DNA of 54,587 bases from an uncultured bacterium (GTDB lineage Bacteria > Verrucomicrobiota > Verrucomicrobiia > Verrucomicrobiales > V1-33): the NCBI GenBank assembly GCA_903954065.1, contig CAJBME010000201.1, forward strand, positions 1-54,587, written 5' to 3'. Shown here in pieces: positions 15,359 through 24,485 of this stretch. A model generated the notes under the pieces. That model saw only the letters and a list, made by a program, of their open reading frames with translations, searched no databases and had not been told where the DNA came from. The translations under genes and the position numbers were made by a program. Within the stretch, counting starts at the first letter, position 1; every line of letters begins with the position of its first letter.

Positions 15359-16390
15359 TCAACCACCCCGCCCGTCCAACGGCTCAGGCCCCATAACTGT
15401 CGTCCGTGACTGCTTCAGCCAAGCCGCCCGCTCACGCTCCAGCTCGGCCAGTCGCTTAATCCGCTCGGCCCATTGCCGGTCCTTCATGGTCACAAAGGGA
15501 TTGTTCTCCCCAAATTTCCGCCACGGCCCGTCCGGCACCTCCGATACTTCGCAAAACCTCCAATCACACCGCACCCCGCTCACCAGCCCCAAATAGTCGC
15601 GCACCGCCGGAGAAACATCCAGTCCCACCCCGTTGTTCATCACCGTCTTGGGCTGCGGATTGCGCCCAAAAACATAGCCCCAATCGTCCGTCTCAAACGG
15701 CCCGACATCCTCCCACTGCGCATAACAAATCTTCTTGCCCAGCCGGATCGCCAGCCATCGACCCTTGATCACCGTGGTAAATTTCGACTTCTTCGGAATC
15801 GCCGCATACCAAGGAATAACGGTGGCCGCAATCTCCGGATTCGTCACATCATTGAAGGGCAACGCGATATAAAAGGGGTTCTGCTTCGGAGCAAATGCCT
15901 TGGGACCGAAATCCCAGGTGCGCGACGACGGATCAGGATCATCAAACCCGCCATAACTTTCCTCCCAGGCCGGATCCCACGAACTTTTTGTGTTGCAGGC
16001 AGCCGTCACGCCGGTCGACGGCTCCCCTATCCAAAAGACGGTGGTCACGATGTTCGTTTTCCACGGAAACTGGGTCAGCCCCGTCCGGGGCCGGGTCGGC
16101 GCAAAAACCGCAGGCAGTTGCGCCCGGGCGGCGGCCGCCGGATTTTGGCGGATAACCAGCCCGGCATTGAGCCGTGAGGCGGCGGAAGTGACCGCCGCCG
16201 GCCCCGACTTCTGGCTCGAGATCGGACTTTTTTTGGTGCGACTGGGGGCGGCCACTTTCGGCTTGGTCGGCACCACCGTATTGGCCCGGCCCGACACCGC
16301 CGCCGGCCCGGCCACCGTCGCCAACGCCAGTGCCAACAACAGGCACATCCTTCCGCGGAGAAGGAGGAATGGGAAATAGCGAACAGTCAT
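15359..16390 (-). CDS. Secreted protein of unknown function
   Basis: From the ATG at 16388-16390 this is a 343-residue protein with a signal peptide (FPFLLLRGRMCLLLALALATVAG) and a low-complexity Ala/Ser/Lys region up to about residue 90. A conserved-looking domain follows: TTVFWIGEPSTGVTAACN, PFYIALPFND, GRWLAIRLGKKICYAQWEDVGPFETDDWGYVFG, then GVGLDVSPAVRDYLGL. The last part, with a cysteine in ICYAQW and the GLDVSPAV stretch, recalls double-psi beta-barrel (RlpA-like) folds, but this is a suggestion only. The C terminus is charged and helical. A GTG four codons earlier (16402) is an alternative start. It lies between leuD and dnaA, all on the minus strand. Confidence 0.65.
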   Translation of the reverse strand: MTVRYFPFLLLRGRMCLLLALALATVAGPAAVSGRANTVVPTKPKVAAPSRTKKSPISSQKSGPAAVTSAASRLNAGLVIRQNPAAAARAQLPAVFAPTRPRTGLTQFPWKTNIVTTVFWIGEPSTGVTAACNTKSSWDPAWEESYGGFDDPDPSSRTWDFGPKAFAPKQNPFYIALPFNDVTNPEIAATVIPWYAAIPKKSKFTTVIKGRWLAIRLGKKICYAQWEDVGPFETDDWGYVFGRNPQPKTVMNNGVGLDVSPAVRDYLGLVSGVRCDWRFCEVSEVPDGPWRKFGENNPFVTMKDRQWAERIKRLAELERERAAWLKQSRTTVMGPEPLDGRGG

Positions 16391-16554
16391 CACAACACTC
16401 ACAGATGAAATAAACCGGAAACCGCCAAGACGCCGACCCCAGTCACTCTCCTGTACTCCAACCTACCGGTCACACCAGACGTGCAAGCAGGATTTACCGC
16501 CCCGCGGCCTAGCGGCCCAACCGCACCACCGACCAGCCGCCCAACCGCCACCCA

Positions 16555-18036
16555 TCAGGCTTTGAGCCGAGACTCGAGCAGCATGATCACACTGCGGATT
16601 TTAGGATCCTCGGCGGTGCGCGCCGTGATCAGTTTGCAAGCGTGCATCACCGTGCCGTGATCCCGCCCGCCAAAGGCCGCGCCAATCTCAGAGTACGACG
16701 CCCGCGTCAGGTCCCGGGCCAGCGCCATCGCCACCTGCCGTGGAAAGGCAATGCAGGCCGGCCGGCGCTTGCTCGTCATGTCAGCCAGTCGCACATCATA
16801 ATGCTCGGCCACTACCCGCTGAATCTTGTCTATCGTCACCTGATTGCGCGCATCCTCCTGCAACAAATCACGCAACAATTCCTCCACCCGCGGCTGGGTC
16901 AGCTTCTCGCGCGAAAGCGATACAAAACTCGCCAGCCGCATCAATGACCCCTCAAGCCGCCGCACATTGTTGCTGATCCGCTCGGCCAAAAATCGCACCA
17001 CATCGTCCGGAAGCGTGACCTGCAATTGCGCCATCTTCTTGCGCAAAATCGCCGTGCGCGTCTCCACATCCGGTACCTGCATCTCCGCCGCAATACCCCA
17101 CTCAAATCGCGACACCAGCCGCGCCTCCAGCTTCTGCATCTCGCTCGGCGGACGGTCACTCGTCATCACAATCTGCCGGTGACCGTCAAACAACGCATTA
17201 AACGTATGGAAAAATTCATCCTGCGACCGCTCCTTGCCCGCAAAAAATTGCACGTCGTCAATCAAAAGCACATCCGCCTGACGATACCGCCGACGAAACT
17301 TCGGCAACGTACCCTGCTGAATCGCATCAATAAATTCATTGGTGAATTGCTCGCTCGAAATGTAAATGACCCGTGCCTTCTTCCGGTGCGCCACTATATG
17401 ATGCCCAATCGCCTGCATCAAATGCGTCTTGCCCAGCCCCACCCCGCCGTGAATAAATAAAGGATTGTAAATACGCGCCGGATTCTCAGCCACCGCCAAG
17501 GCCGCCGCATGCGCAAATTGATTGCTGCTCCCAACAACAAAGTTCTCGAACACATACCGAGCGTTAAAACCACCCGTGCCCTCACCCAAAGTACTCGCTG
17601 AACCTACTGAACCTACTGAACCCACGGAACCCGCCGTGCCTGCCGCCCGCGACCCCGCCGAAACCGCCACCCCGCGGCCCGCCTCCGACCCCGCACCACC
17701 ACTCCCCCGGACGTCAAAAAGATCACTTCCTACACTTCCTACACCGCCACCCGCCGTCTCCGGCACCCGAGAAATCACCGGCGCCGTCATCTCCACCCGA
17801 AATTTGACCGCCCGACGGTCCCCCAAGGTGAGAATAATCGCATCCTGCAGCAACGTCGCGTAATTCGACTCAATCCAGAGTTGCTGAATACTGTTCGGAA
17901 CAGCCAGTGTCAATGTGTCCTCACCAGTCTCCACCAGACGCGCCGGCGCAAACCACCTCTGGAACGCATCTGGACTGATGCCTCTCCTGACGTTTTCACA
18001 AATTTTGTCCCACAGACCATCAAGCGCTTGCATCAT
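16555..18036 (-). CDS. dnaA: Chromosomal replication initiator protein DnaA
   Basis: A 493-residue DnaA with all four domains: domain I (LWDKICENVRRGISPDAFQRWF), a flexible domain II (about residues 90-155) rich in Gly, Ser and Val with a repeated GSV pattern, the AAA+ domain III with Walker A GGVGLGKTH (197-205) and Walker B VLLIDDVQFF, and the DNA-binding domain IV ending with the DnaA signature GGRDHGTVMHACKLI. It binds DnaA boxes and opens the origin. The linker region is encoded by an imperfect 9-bp tandem repeat (17598-17633). Neither dnaN nor recF follows; the neighbours are metG upstream and a secreted-protein gene downstream. An adjacent ATG would drop only the first residue. Confidence 0.97.
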   Translation of the reverse strand: MMQALDGLWDKICENVRRGISPDAFQRWFAPARLVETGEDTLTLAVPNSIQQLWIESNYATLLQDAIILTLGDRRAVKFRVEMTAPVISRVPETAGGGVGSVGSDLFDVRGSGGAGSEAGRGVAVSAGSRAAGTAGSVGSVGSVGSASTLGEGTGGFNARYVFENFVVGSSNQFAHAAALAVAENPARIYNPLFIHGGVGLGKTHLMQAIGHHIVAHRKKARVIYISSEQFTNEFIDAIQQGTLPKFRRRYRQADVLLIDDVQFFAGKERSQDEFFHTFNALFDGHRQIVMTSDRPPSEMQKLEARLVSRFEWGIAAEMQVPDVETRTAILRKKMAQLQVTLPDDVVRFLAERISNNVRRLEGSLMRLASFVSLSREKLTQPRVEELLRDLLQEDARNQVTIDKIQRVVAEHYDVRLADMTSKRRPACIAFPRQVAMALARDLTRASYSEIGAAFGGRDHGTVMHACKLITARTAEDPKIRSVIMLLESRLKA

Positions 18037-18347
18037 TTTCAGTTGTTCCCCGGCAACTAGAATAAGTTGATATTGAAAGAATTATGAGCAGAAGATCGTC
18101 CTCCCCACCGATGCTCCGCTCGCAACATCGACAGAATCACCCGGCAAAAGAAGCGGGCAGGTCGACGCTAAGCGCCGGTCAAATTAACGACAAGGCAATT
18201 TGCCTAAATTATAAAAATTCCTCGCGGCTTGGGTCACATTTGCCACACCTCCCCGCTAATTATTTTATAAAATTGGAACGACTACACTGATTGCCTACCG
18301 CCGAGGTCGTCTATTAGCTGCTTCCCAAGTAATTTTTCCCTCACTTT
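18037..18347. other. AT-rich spacer upstream of dnaA
   Basis: A gene-free stretch of 311 bases between metG and dnaA. It contains the predicted dnaA promoter, a palindrome and an AT-rich block around 18240-18290. I looked for DnaA boxes (TTATCCACA or close variants) on both strands and saw none, so there is no evidence that the origin lies here. No RNA gene or coding region is apparent. Confidence 0.5.
18193..18237 (-). promoter_or_regulatory. dnaA: Predicted dnaA promoter and adjacent palindrome
   Basis: On the minus strand a perfect -10 hexamer TATAAT (18208-18213) is preceded, 18 bases away, by GTGACC (18232-18237), a four-of-six match to the -35 box. Directly after the -10 hexamer lies a 13-bp palindrome, AGGCAA-T-TTGCCT (18193-18205 as read on the plus strand), in the transcription-start zone. 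It could be an operator. Confidence 0.5.
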
Positions 18348-19967
18348 TTAAGCGGCGGGGTCGGCGGCTGGGGGCTCGATTTTGGCAAACAGCGGTTTTG
18401 GTTTTCCGATGGCATGCCCCTCCGGGAGCAAGCCCCAGTGCAAATCGGCGTAAGTCAGCCCGGGAGCGGGCTCCCAACGCAACTGGCTCCGCCACTGGGC
18501 CACCGCCGCGGGGATGACGGGCTCGAGAAAGACCGAGAGGTGAGCCAGCGTTTCGCAGAGGTGGTGCATGATGGCGGTCACACGAGCGCTCTGGGCCGGA
18601 TCTTTGGCCAGTTTGAATGGCTCGGTGCGTTCAACGAAACGATTGGCCACATCGATCACCCCCCAGACTGCCTCCAGAGCGCGGTTGAACTGCCACGTTT
18701 CCAGAGCGGTGAGGTACTGGCCCGGCAGCGCGGCTACAGCCGCCCGGACTTCAGCACACAGCTCATCGTCGTATGATCCATGCTGAACGATTCCACCGCA
18801 GTACCGCTGGGTCATGTTGAGAGCGCGATTGAGCAAATTGCCCAGTCCATTGGCTAGTTCCGCATTGTTGCGGACGATGAGGCGGTCGTGAGAAAAGTCG
18901 GCATCCTGACCAGTCGTCATGTCGCTCAGCAGGTAATACCGCAAGGCATCCGGCCCGACCGTGTCGGCAAGCACTTGTGGATCGATCACATTTCCCAGCG
19001 ATTTGCTCATTTTTTCGCTCTCTCCCGCCTGATTGCGGATATTCCACCACCCGTGCACCAAAAAACGGGGCATCTGCTCGTCGGTAAAGCCCGCGGCATG
19101 CAGCATGATGAGCCAGTACACTCCATGCGCCGGCACCAAAATGTCTTTGCCAATCACATTACAATCGTTCGGCCAAAGGTCGGCAAAACGTGGCCCCCCT
19201 TCATTCCAAGACCCATCCGGCCAGCCCGCGCCGCTAATGTAGTTAGTCAGGGCGTCAAACCAGACGTAACACACAAAATCAGGGTCAAACGGCAGCTCAA
19301 TGCCCCACCGCAACCGCGCCTTGGGCCGGGAAATACACAAGTCCGCCCCCTCCGCTTCATCCACCGCCTGCACCAGATTGCGCAGCCGACTCTCCGGAAA
19401 AACCGTCTCAGGATGAGCCTGCAAAAACGCCCGCAACCACGGCAAATGCTTCTTCAGCCCAAAATACCAGTTTTCCTCCTCCAATTCCACCACCTCCCCC
19501 CACTCCGGTCCAAACGTGCCGTCCTCCCGCCGCTCCTTAGCCGTGATATATTGCTCCTGCCGCACACTGTAAAACCCACGATACGTACCCTTGGTGATTT
19601 CTCCCGCATCATACAGTTTTTGCAGCAAGGCGCGCACCACCTTCTGGTGGCGCTCATCCGTCGTCTCAATCCAAGCATCATGACTCAACCCCAGCGATTC
19701 CCAGAGACGAACAAATAATTTGGACGTCTTTTTGACGTGGGTGGCCGGATGAATGCCCGCTTTCTCCGCTGTCTGCTGCACTTTTTGCCCGTGCTGGTCC
19801 AGTCCGGTCAGAAAATACACAGGGCGGCCCGTGCGCCGCACGTGCCGCGCCATGGCGTCAGCCAACACCTTCTCGTAAGCATGCCCCAAGTGAGGCGCAG
19901 CATTCGGGTAATCAATGGCAGTAGTAAGATAAAACGGCTTCAAGAAATGAGGGTGTTCGGAGTCCAA
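18348..19967 (-). CDS. metG: Methionyl-tRNA synthetase
   Basis: A 539-residue class I synthetase that charges tRNA-Met. The HIGH-type motif is HLGH (residues 26-29, APHLGHAYEK) and the KMSKS loop is at 319-323 (EKMSKSLGN). The Rossmann core, connective peptide (about 120-230) and anticodon-binding helical domain (from about 390) are in the expected order; length fits the short form without a C-terminal tRNA-binding domain. The connective-peptide region (GFYSVRQEQYITAKERR) lacks the Cys-x2-Cys knuckles of zinc-binding MetRS, so it is the zinc-free type. It is 311 bases upstream of dnaA on the same strand. Confidence 0.95.
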   Translation of the reverse strand: MDSEHPHFLKPFYLTTAIDYPNAAPHLGHAYEKVLADAMARHVRRTGRPVYFLTGLDQHGQKVQQTAEKAGIHPATHVKKTSKLFVRLWESLGLSHDAWIETTDERHQKVVRALLQKLYDAGEITKGTYRGFYSVRQEQYITAKERREDGTFGPEWGEVVELEEENWYFGLKKHLPWLRAFLQAHPETVFPESRLRNLVQAVDEAEGADLCISRPKARLRWGIELPFDPDFVCYVWFDALTNYISGAGWPDGSWNEGGPRFADLWPNDCNVIGKDILVPAHGVYWLIMLHAAGFTDEQMPRFLVHGWWNIRNQAGESEKMSKSLGNVIDPQVLADTVGPDALRYYLLSDMTTGQDADFSHDRLIVRNNAELANGLGNLLNRALNMTQRYCGGIVQHGSYDDELCAEVRAAVAALPGQYLTALETWQFNRALEAVWGVIDVANRFVERTEPFKLAKDPAQSARVTAIMHHLCETLAHLSVFLEPVIPAAVAQWRSQLRWEPAPGLTYADLHWGLLPEGHAIGKPKPLFAKIEPPAADPAA

Positions 19968-20078
19968 AAATCAGAGCATGCGTTCCGCACAGCGCAGCAC
20001 ACATCCTCCATTCTCCAGTGTCTACTCCGAATCTGCCAACCCGAAACCTCAAACCTGCCAGATCTGCACCCCTCCCCC

Positions 20079-20459
20079 TCACGCATCCCTCACTACTTTG
20101 CCGCCCAACGACAAAATACGAGCCTTGCCCTTGGCATCCTCCGCCTCCGCAATCTGGCCGTTCTTGACATACATCTGCGACAAGGCCGTCCACGCTAACA
20201 AATCATTGGGCTTCAACGTCGTCGCCATCAAAGCAGCCCCAATCGCCTCTTTGATTTCCCCGCTCTTCATCAAAGCCATGCCCAATGAATGCCACGCCTC
20301 AAAATACCCCGGATCCAAGGCCACCGCCCGACGATACTTCTCCACCGCCGCCACCAAATCGCCAACCGCCACATCCCCCGACGCCTCGTCACACCACCAC
20401 CCCGCCGTCAGCCCGGAATCCGACATGGCCGGATCAAAATCAGATGAATGCAATGACAT
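20079..20459 (-). CDS. TPR-repeat protein
   Basis: From the ATG at 20457-20459 this is a 126-residue protein with two to three tetratricopeptide repeats: AVEKYRRAVALDPGYFEAWHSLGMALMKSGEIKEAIGAALMATTLKPNDLLAWTALSQMY and NGQIAEAEDAKGKAR, described here in order along about residues 38-118. The N-terminal 37 residues are acidic and lack a signal peptide, so it is probably cytosolic. TPR proteins act as scaffolds; the partner is unknown. The stop lies 111 bases upstream of metG, with which it may be co-transcribed. An upstream alternative start (20486) adds nine residues. Confidence 0.8.
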   Translation of the reverse strand: MSLHSSDFDPAMSDSGLTAGWWCDEASGDVAVGDLVAAVEKYRRAVALDPGYFEAWHSLGMALMKSGEIKEAIGAALMATTLKPNDLLAWTALSQMYVKNGQIAEAEDAKGKARILSLGGKVVRDA

Positions 20460-20646
20460 GAGTAAATCCAGGCAGCCCCAGCCCAACCGGAATCACTACC
20501 CTAAGCCGCAGCAAGCAAACGCAACCCGCAACTGCGCGAAATCACAGGCCAAATCCCTGCGCTTGCCAGTTTTCCTTATCTAAAGACAGGACCGCGTCAC
20601 CACGCTGTCACTTGTGCATGGCCCCGACCCCACCCACCATCCCCCC

Positions 20647-21888
20647 ATGCCCGGCTCATCTTCACGATTTTCCTTCCTCCACTGGCCCCTCAATCCGTTG
20701 AGGTCGTCCGTCATACGGGAACCGGAAGACCGGCAGCTCGAATCCCACCTCGCCCGAGCCACCTACTCGATCCGCCTGCTGCGCTATTGGTGGGCCGCCC
20801 AAGCCATCAAAAAAGAAGCCGCCGCCTCACCCCACCCGCTCACCATCGTCGATTATGGCAGCGGCCGCGGATGGCTGAAACGCTTCGTCGGTCCCGACGT
20901 CAAGGCCCATTGGATCGCCCTCGACTGGCAACCGCAACGAGAATGGCTCGAAAAAGCCGGTTACGACGAAATTCATCAATGCAATTTCGACGCCCCGCTG
21001 CCACTCGCCCCCGGCCGCGCCGACGTCATCGCCGCCCTCCACGTCTTTGAACACCTGCCCCGCCCAGGGTATTCGCTCCATCACCTCGGAGAAATCCTCG
21101 CCCCCGGCGGATGCCTGCTCGGCGGATCACCCACCATGCCGTCGCCTGTCGCACGCCTGCGCCAGAAGTTTTTCCGCAGAAAACTCGCCCAAGGCCGTCT
21201 CGCCCGCGGCGGCCACATCAACAGCCTGTCGCCCGACCGATGGCAAAATTTGTTGGAAGATGCCGGCCTGATCGTGGAATTATCCGTCGGGTCACACCTC
21301 ATCCGCCACACCGGCAACCCACTGGAAAATTCCGCCCTCTGGGTGCGCGCTAACCAGCTCTGGGGTGCACTTTTCCCCTCCCTCGGGTCAGAAATTTGCC
21401 TGAGGGCCCGCAAACCCATCATCCACGACGCAGCCGTCGCCGCATGGAAACCACAACCGCTGGCCACCCGCAAACACACCGCCCGCACCCTGATCGCCGC
21501 CACCGCCGTCGCCGCCGTGCTGGCCAGCATCGCCTCACTCTTCGTCGCCTCCGAATTGAAAATGGACGCCACTGTCAAAAATGTCCTCGATCATCACCTC
21601 GCCACCGATACCAATCACCTGCTGATCCTCTCCCACAAAGCATTCGATGACCTGCACCAAAATCCCCAGGTCACCTTCGTCGACCAAGTCGACGACATCT
21701 GCTCGCGCCTCGACGCCCTCCCGCCAGACACCCACGTCGTCCTCCACGAAAACCACTTCGCCCAACTCGCCGCCAAAACACCAGACTATCGCGTCGATTC
21801 TAAACTGAACGCAGGATTAAATGACTTCTACCTGCTGCGCCGCCACGGCCAAGGCACCCCGCTGCAACACTTCATCTCCATGCCCTAA
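20647..21888 (+). CDS. SAM-dependent methyltransferase with C-terminal membrane anchor and extra domain
   Basis: A 413-residue protein from the ATG at 20647. Residues about 65-230 form a class I methyltransferase: motif I LTIVDYGSGRG, then HWIALDWQP, DVIAALHVFEHLPRPG and ILAPGGCLLGGSPT. After a basic stretch (LATRKHTAR) one membrane helix follows (LIAATAVAAVLASIASLFVA, about residues 286-305), then about 110 residues with no family I recognise (VDQVDDICSRLDALPPDTHVVLHENHFAQLAA). The last part is alpha/beta-like and would face the periplasm. Such a fusion is unusual. GTG at 20614 is an alternative start. It is followed at 22007 by an AroE-like gene on the same strand. Confidence 0.75.
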   Translation: MPGSSSRFSFLHWPLNPLRSSVIREPEDRQLESHLARATYSIRLLRYWWAAQAIKKEAAASPHPLTIVDYGSGRGWLKRFVGPDVKAHWIALDWQPQREWLEKAGYDEIHQCNFDAPLPLAPGRADVIAALHVFEHLPRPGYSLHHLGEILAPGGCLLGGSPTMPSPVARLRQKFFRRKLAQGRLARGGHINSLSPDRWQNLLEDAGLIVELSVGSHLIRHTGNPLENSALWVRANQLWGALFPSLGSEICLRARKPIIHDAAVAAWKPQPLATRKHTARTLIAATAVAAVLASIASLFVASELKMDATVKNVLDHHLATDTNHLLILSHKAFDDLHQNPQVTFVDQVDDICSRLDALPPDTHVVLHENHFAQLAAKTPDYRVDSKLNAGLNDFYLLRRHGQGTPLQHFISMP

Positions 21889-22006
21889 AAAAAGCCGCCC
21901 CTCCGGCCCGGTCGCCACTGGAGAAACATCCAGCTCAGACCATCGTCAGCTCATGCGCGCGGTCCCTTCACACCCGGTCCGCGCCCCCACAGCCGCCACC
22001 CACGCC

Positions 22007-22951
22007 ATGATCCTGACGCCATCCACCAAACCCACCATGATCTTCATCGGCGTGACCACCGGTCAATCGTCGATCAACCGGATCTTCCCAGAGTGGGCCC
22101 GCACGCTGGAACTCGGCGACTGCGCGCTGCGCGGTCTAGACTTTCCGCTGCACGATGAACCCGCCCGCTACCGCGAAGCCGTCGCCTTCATCAAACAAGA
22201 CCCCATGACCCGGGGCGCCCTCGTCACCACCCACAAAATCGACCTCTGCGCCGCCGCGCACGACCTGATCGATGTCATCGACCCACTGTCGTCTGACTTG
22301 GGGGAAATCAGCAGCCTCTGGAAACGCGAGGGACAACTGCACGGTCGCACGGTGGATCCATGGACATCCGGTCTGTCTCTGGATGCCTTTCTCCCGCCGG
22401 ATCACTGGCGCCAGACCGGCGCGGAAGTACTGATCCTCGGCGCCGGAGGGTCAGCCATCGCCCTCGCTTGGCACTTGTGCCGCCCCCACCCCGCCGGGAA
22501 CCGCCCCAGCCGGATCCACGTGGCCAACCGAAGTCGCCCACGCCTCGACCACCTGCGCTCACTGCACTCCCAATGGCCGGACGCCGTGCCTCTTTCCTGC
22601 CACCACGTGCCCACCCCCGAAATGGCCGATACCCTCGCCAGCCAACTGCCCCCAGGCTCGCTGATCGTCAACGCCACCGGCCTCGGCAAAGACGCTCCCG
22701 GATCGCCTCTCACCCACGCCGCCGTCTTTCCCGAACACAGCCTGATCTGGGATTTTAACTACCGCGGAAACCTCGTCTTCCTCGACCAAGCTCGCGCCCA
22801 ACAATCAGCCCGCTCGCTGCACATCGAAGACGGTTGGACCTACTTCATCCACGGCTGGACCCAAGTAATCGCCGACGTCTTTCACAAAACTATCCCTTCC
22901 CACGGCCCGCTCTTTAACGAATTATCCCGCCTGGCCGCCACCGCCCGGTAA
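22007..22951 (+). CDS. Shikimate dehydrogenase-like (AroE family) oxidoreductase
   Basis: A 314-residue protein from the ATG at 22007. The N-terminal half resembles the shikimate-binding domain, with the family lysine in GALVTTHKIDL. The C-terminal half is a Rossmann domain with ILGAGGSAIALAWHL, HVANRSRPRLDHL, a VNATGLGKDAPGSPL stretch (VNATPLG in true AroE) and a final WDFNYRGNLVFLDQA. It therefore looks like a quinate/shikimate dehydrogenase relative of the group with the GKDxPGSP loop rather than canonical AroE. Reaction and partner are unknown. No other shikimate-pathway gene is nearby. The longer frame up to 21821 would overlap the upstream methyltransferase gene and adds no recognisable sequence. 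Confidence 0.75.
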   Translation: MILTPSTKPTMIFIGVTTGQSSINRIFPEWARTLELGDCALRGLDFPLHDEPARYREAVAFIKQDPMTRGALVTTHKIDLCAAAHDLIDVIDPLSSDLGEISSLWKREGQLHGRTVDPWTSGLSLDAFLPPDHWRQTGAEVLILGAGGSAIALAWHLCRPHPAGNRPSRIHVANRSRPRLDHLRSLHSQWPDAVPLSCHHVPTPEMADTLASQLPPGSLIVNATGLGKDAPGSPLTHAAVFPEHSLIWDFNYRGNLVFLDQARAQQSARSLHIEDGWTYFIHGWTQVIADVFHKTIPSHGPLFNELSRLAATAR

Positions 22952-22972
22952 CCACCACCACCCGCCACCCCC

Positions 22973-24442
22973 ATGCCCCACGCCCCGCATTCCTCCGGAC
23001 CGTCCGGGCCTCCCCTCCCGCCCCATCAGCTCCTCATCGCCCTCCTCCTGCTGCTCGCCCTCCTGCCGGCTACCTTCCACCCCTGCGCCGCCACGCCCGC
23101 ACCCGCACCCGCGCCCGCGCCGACCAGCCCACCTCCCAACCTCATCTTTGTCTTGGTCGATGACTTGCGCTGGAACGCCCCCGGTTTCATGGGCAACCCG
23201 GTGGCCGTTACGCCGCACCTCGATGCCATGGCCGCCGAAGGCGTCGTCTTTCGCAACAGCTTTGTCACCACGTCTATCTGCGCGGTAAGCCGAGCCAGCA
23301 TCCTCACGGGACAATGGATGCGGCGTCACCACATCAAAGATTTTGCCACCGGTCTCAATCCGGACCAGTGGCGCAACACCTATCCCAGCCAGCTCCGCCG
23401 CCACGGGTACCGCACCGGTTTCATCGGCAAATTCGGCGTTGGCGCCGGACCGGCCACCACCGCCGCCATCGAGCAATTTGATTTCTGGCAGGGCGAAAAA
23501 GGCCAAGGGGGACCAGATTTTATCGACCCCAAAGACCCAGACCGAACTCACCAGACAGCCCGCTTCGGGAACCACGCCCTCGCCTTCCTCGACACCTGCT
23601 CGGCCACCCAGCCGTTTTGCTTGTCCTTGAGCTTCACCGCCGTGCACGCCCGCGATGGCCGGCCCCGGGAATTTCAGCCGGATGACCGCGATGCCTCGCT
23701 CTTGGAGAAAACCACCATCCCCCCGCCCCCCACCGCCACCGAAGAAGACTTTCAGAAAATCCCCGACTTCGTCAAAACTTCCGAAGGCCGCGTGCGCTGG
23801 CAACGACGCTTCGCCACCGCCGAACAAGCCGCCGCCACCACCCGCGATTATTACCGCCTGCTCGCCGGCGTCGACCGCGAGATCGGCCGCCTCCGCGAAA
23901 AACTTCAAGCCCGCCAGATGGACAAAAACACCGTCATCATCCTCACCTCAGACAATGGCTTCGCCCTCGGCGACCGTGGGCTGGCCGACAAATGGTACAT
24001 GTGGGAAGAAGACATCCGCGTCCCCACCGTCCTCTTCGATCCCCGCCTCCCCGCCCCCCACCGCGGCCGCTCCGTGACCGCCATGACGCTGAACGTCGAT
24101 TTCGCCCCTACCCTCCTGGAACTCGCCGGCGTGACCGCGCCCGCCACCATGCAGGGACGCAGCCTAGTACCACTGCTGCACCAACCGCCACCCGCCGACT
24201 GGCGCACCGAATTCCTCTACGAACACGTCACCCTGCCCGACATCATCCCACCCTGCGAAGGCGTGCGCACCGAACGCTGGAAATACATCCGCTGGACCGC
24301 CAGCCAACCACTCGTGGAGGAATTATACGATCTGGAAAACGATCCGCTGGAACAAAACAACCTCGCCAGCCAGCCCGCCCACACCGCACAACTCGAACAC
24401 CTGCGCACCGCCACCGACACCCACGCCAGCCAACAGCAATAA
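22973..24442 (+). CDS. Secreted sulfatase
   Basis: A 489-residue type I sulfatase with a signal peptide (LLIALLLLLALLPATFHPCAA) and an Ala/Pro linker. The metal-binding start is NLIFVLVDDLRW (D63, D64). The catalytic formylglycine site is C103 in SICAVSRASILTGQ, which reads C-A-V-S-R: valine replaces the usual Pro or Ala at position three. Later metal/sulfate residues are in TSDNGFALGDRG and VEELYDLENDPLEQNNLAS. It should cleave sulfate esters, probably from polysaccharides, in the periplasm or outside. It begins 21 bases after the AroE-like gene and ends 43 bases before adenine deaminase. No formylglycine-generating enzyme gene lies in the window. Confidence 0.9.
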   Translation: MPHAPHSSGPSGPPLPPHQLLIALLLLLALLPATFHPCAATPAPAPAPAPTSPPPNLIFVLVDDLRWNAPGFMGNPVAVTPHLDAMAAEGVVFRNSFVTTSICAVSRASILTGQWMRRHHIKDFATGLNPDQWRNTYPSQLRRHGYRTGFIGKFGVGAGPATTAAIEQFDFWQGEKGQGGPDFIDPKDPDRTHQTARFGNHALAFLDTCSATQPFCLSLSFTAVHARDGRPREFQPDDRDASLLEKTTIPPPPTATEEDFQKIPDFVKTSEGRVRWQRRFATAEQAAATTRDYYRLLAGVDREIGRLREKLQARQMDKNTVIILTSDNGFALGDRGLADKWYMWEEDIRVPTVLFDPRLPAPHRGRSVTAMTLNVDFAPTLLELAGVTAPATMQGRSLVPLLHQPPPADWRTEFLYEHVTLPDIIPPCEGVRTERWKYIRWTASQPLVEELYDLENDPLEQNNLASQPAHTAQLEHLRTATDTHASQQQ

Positions 24443-24485
24443 CCCCCTCAGGTCTCAGCCCGTTTTTTCTCCTTCTTCCCACACC

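Noticed and set aside
18037..18347. Replication origin next to dnaA
   Set aside because: No DnaA-box-like 9-mers were seen on either strand and dnaN does not follow; AT-rich sequence alone is not enough.
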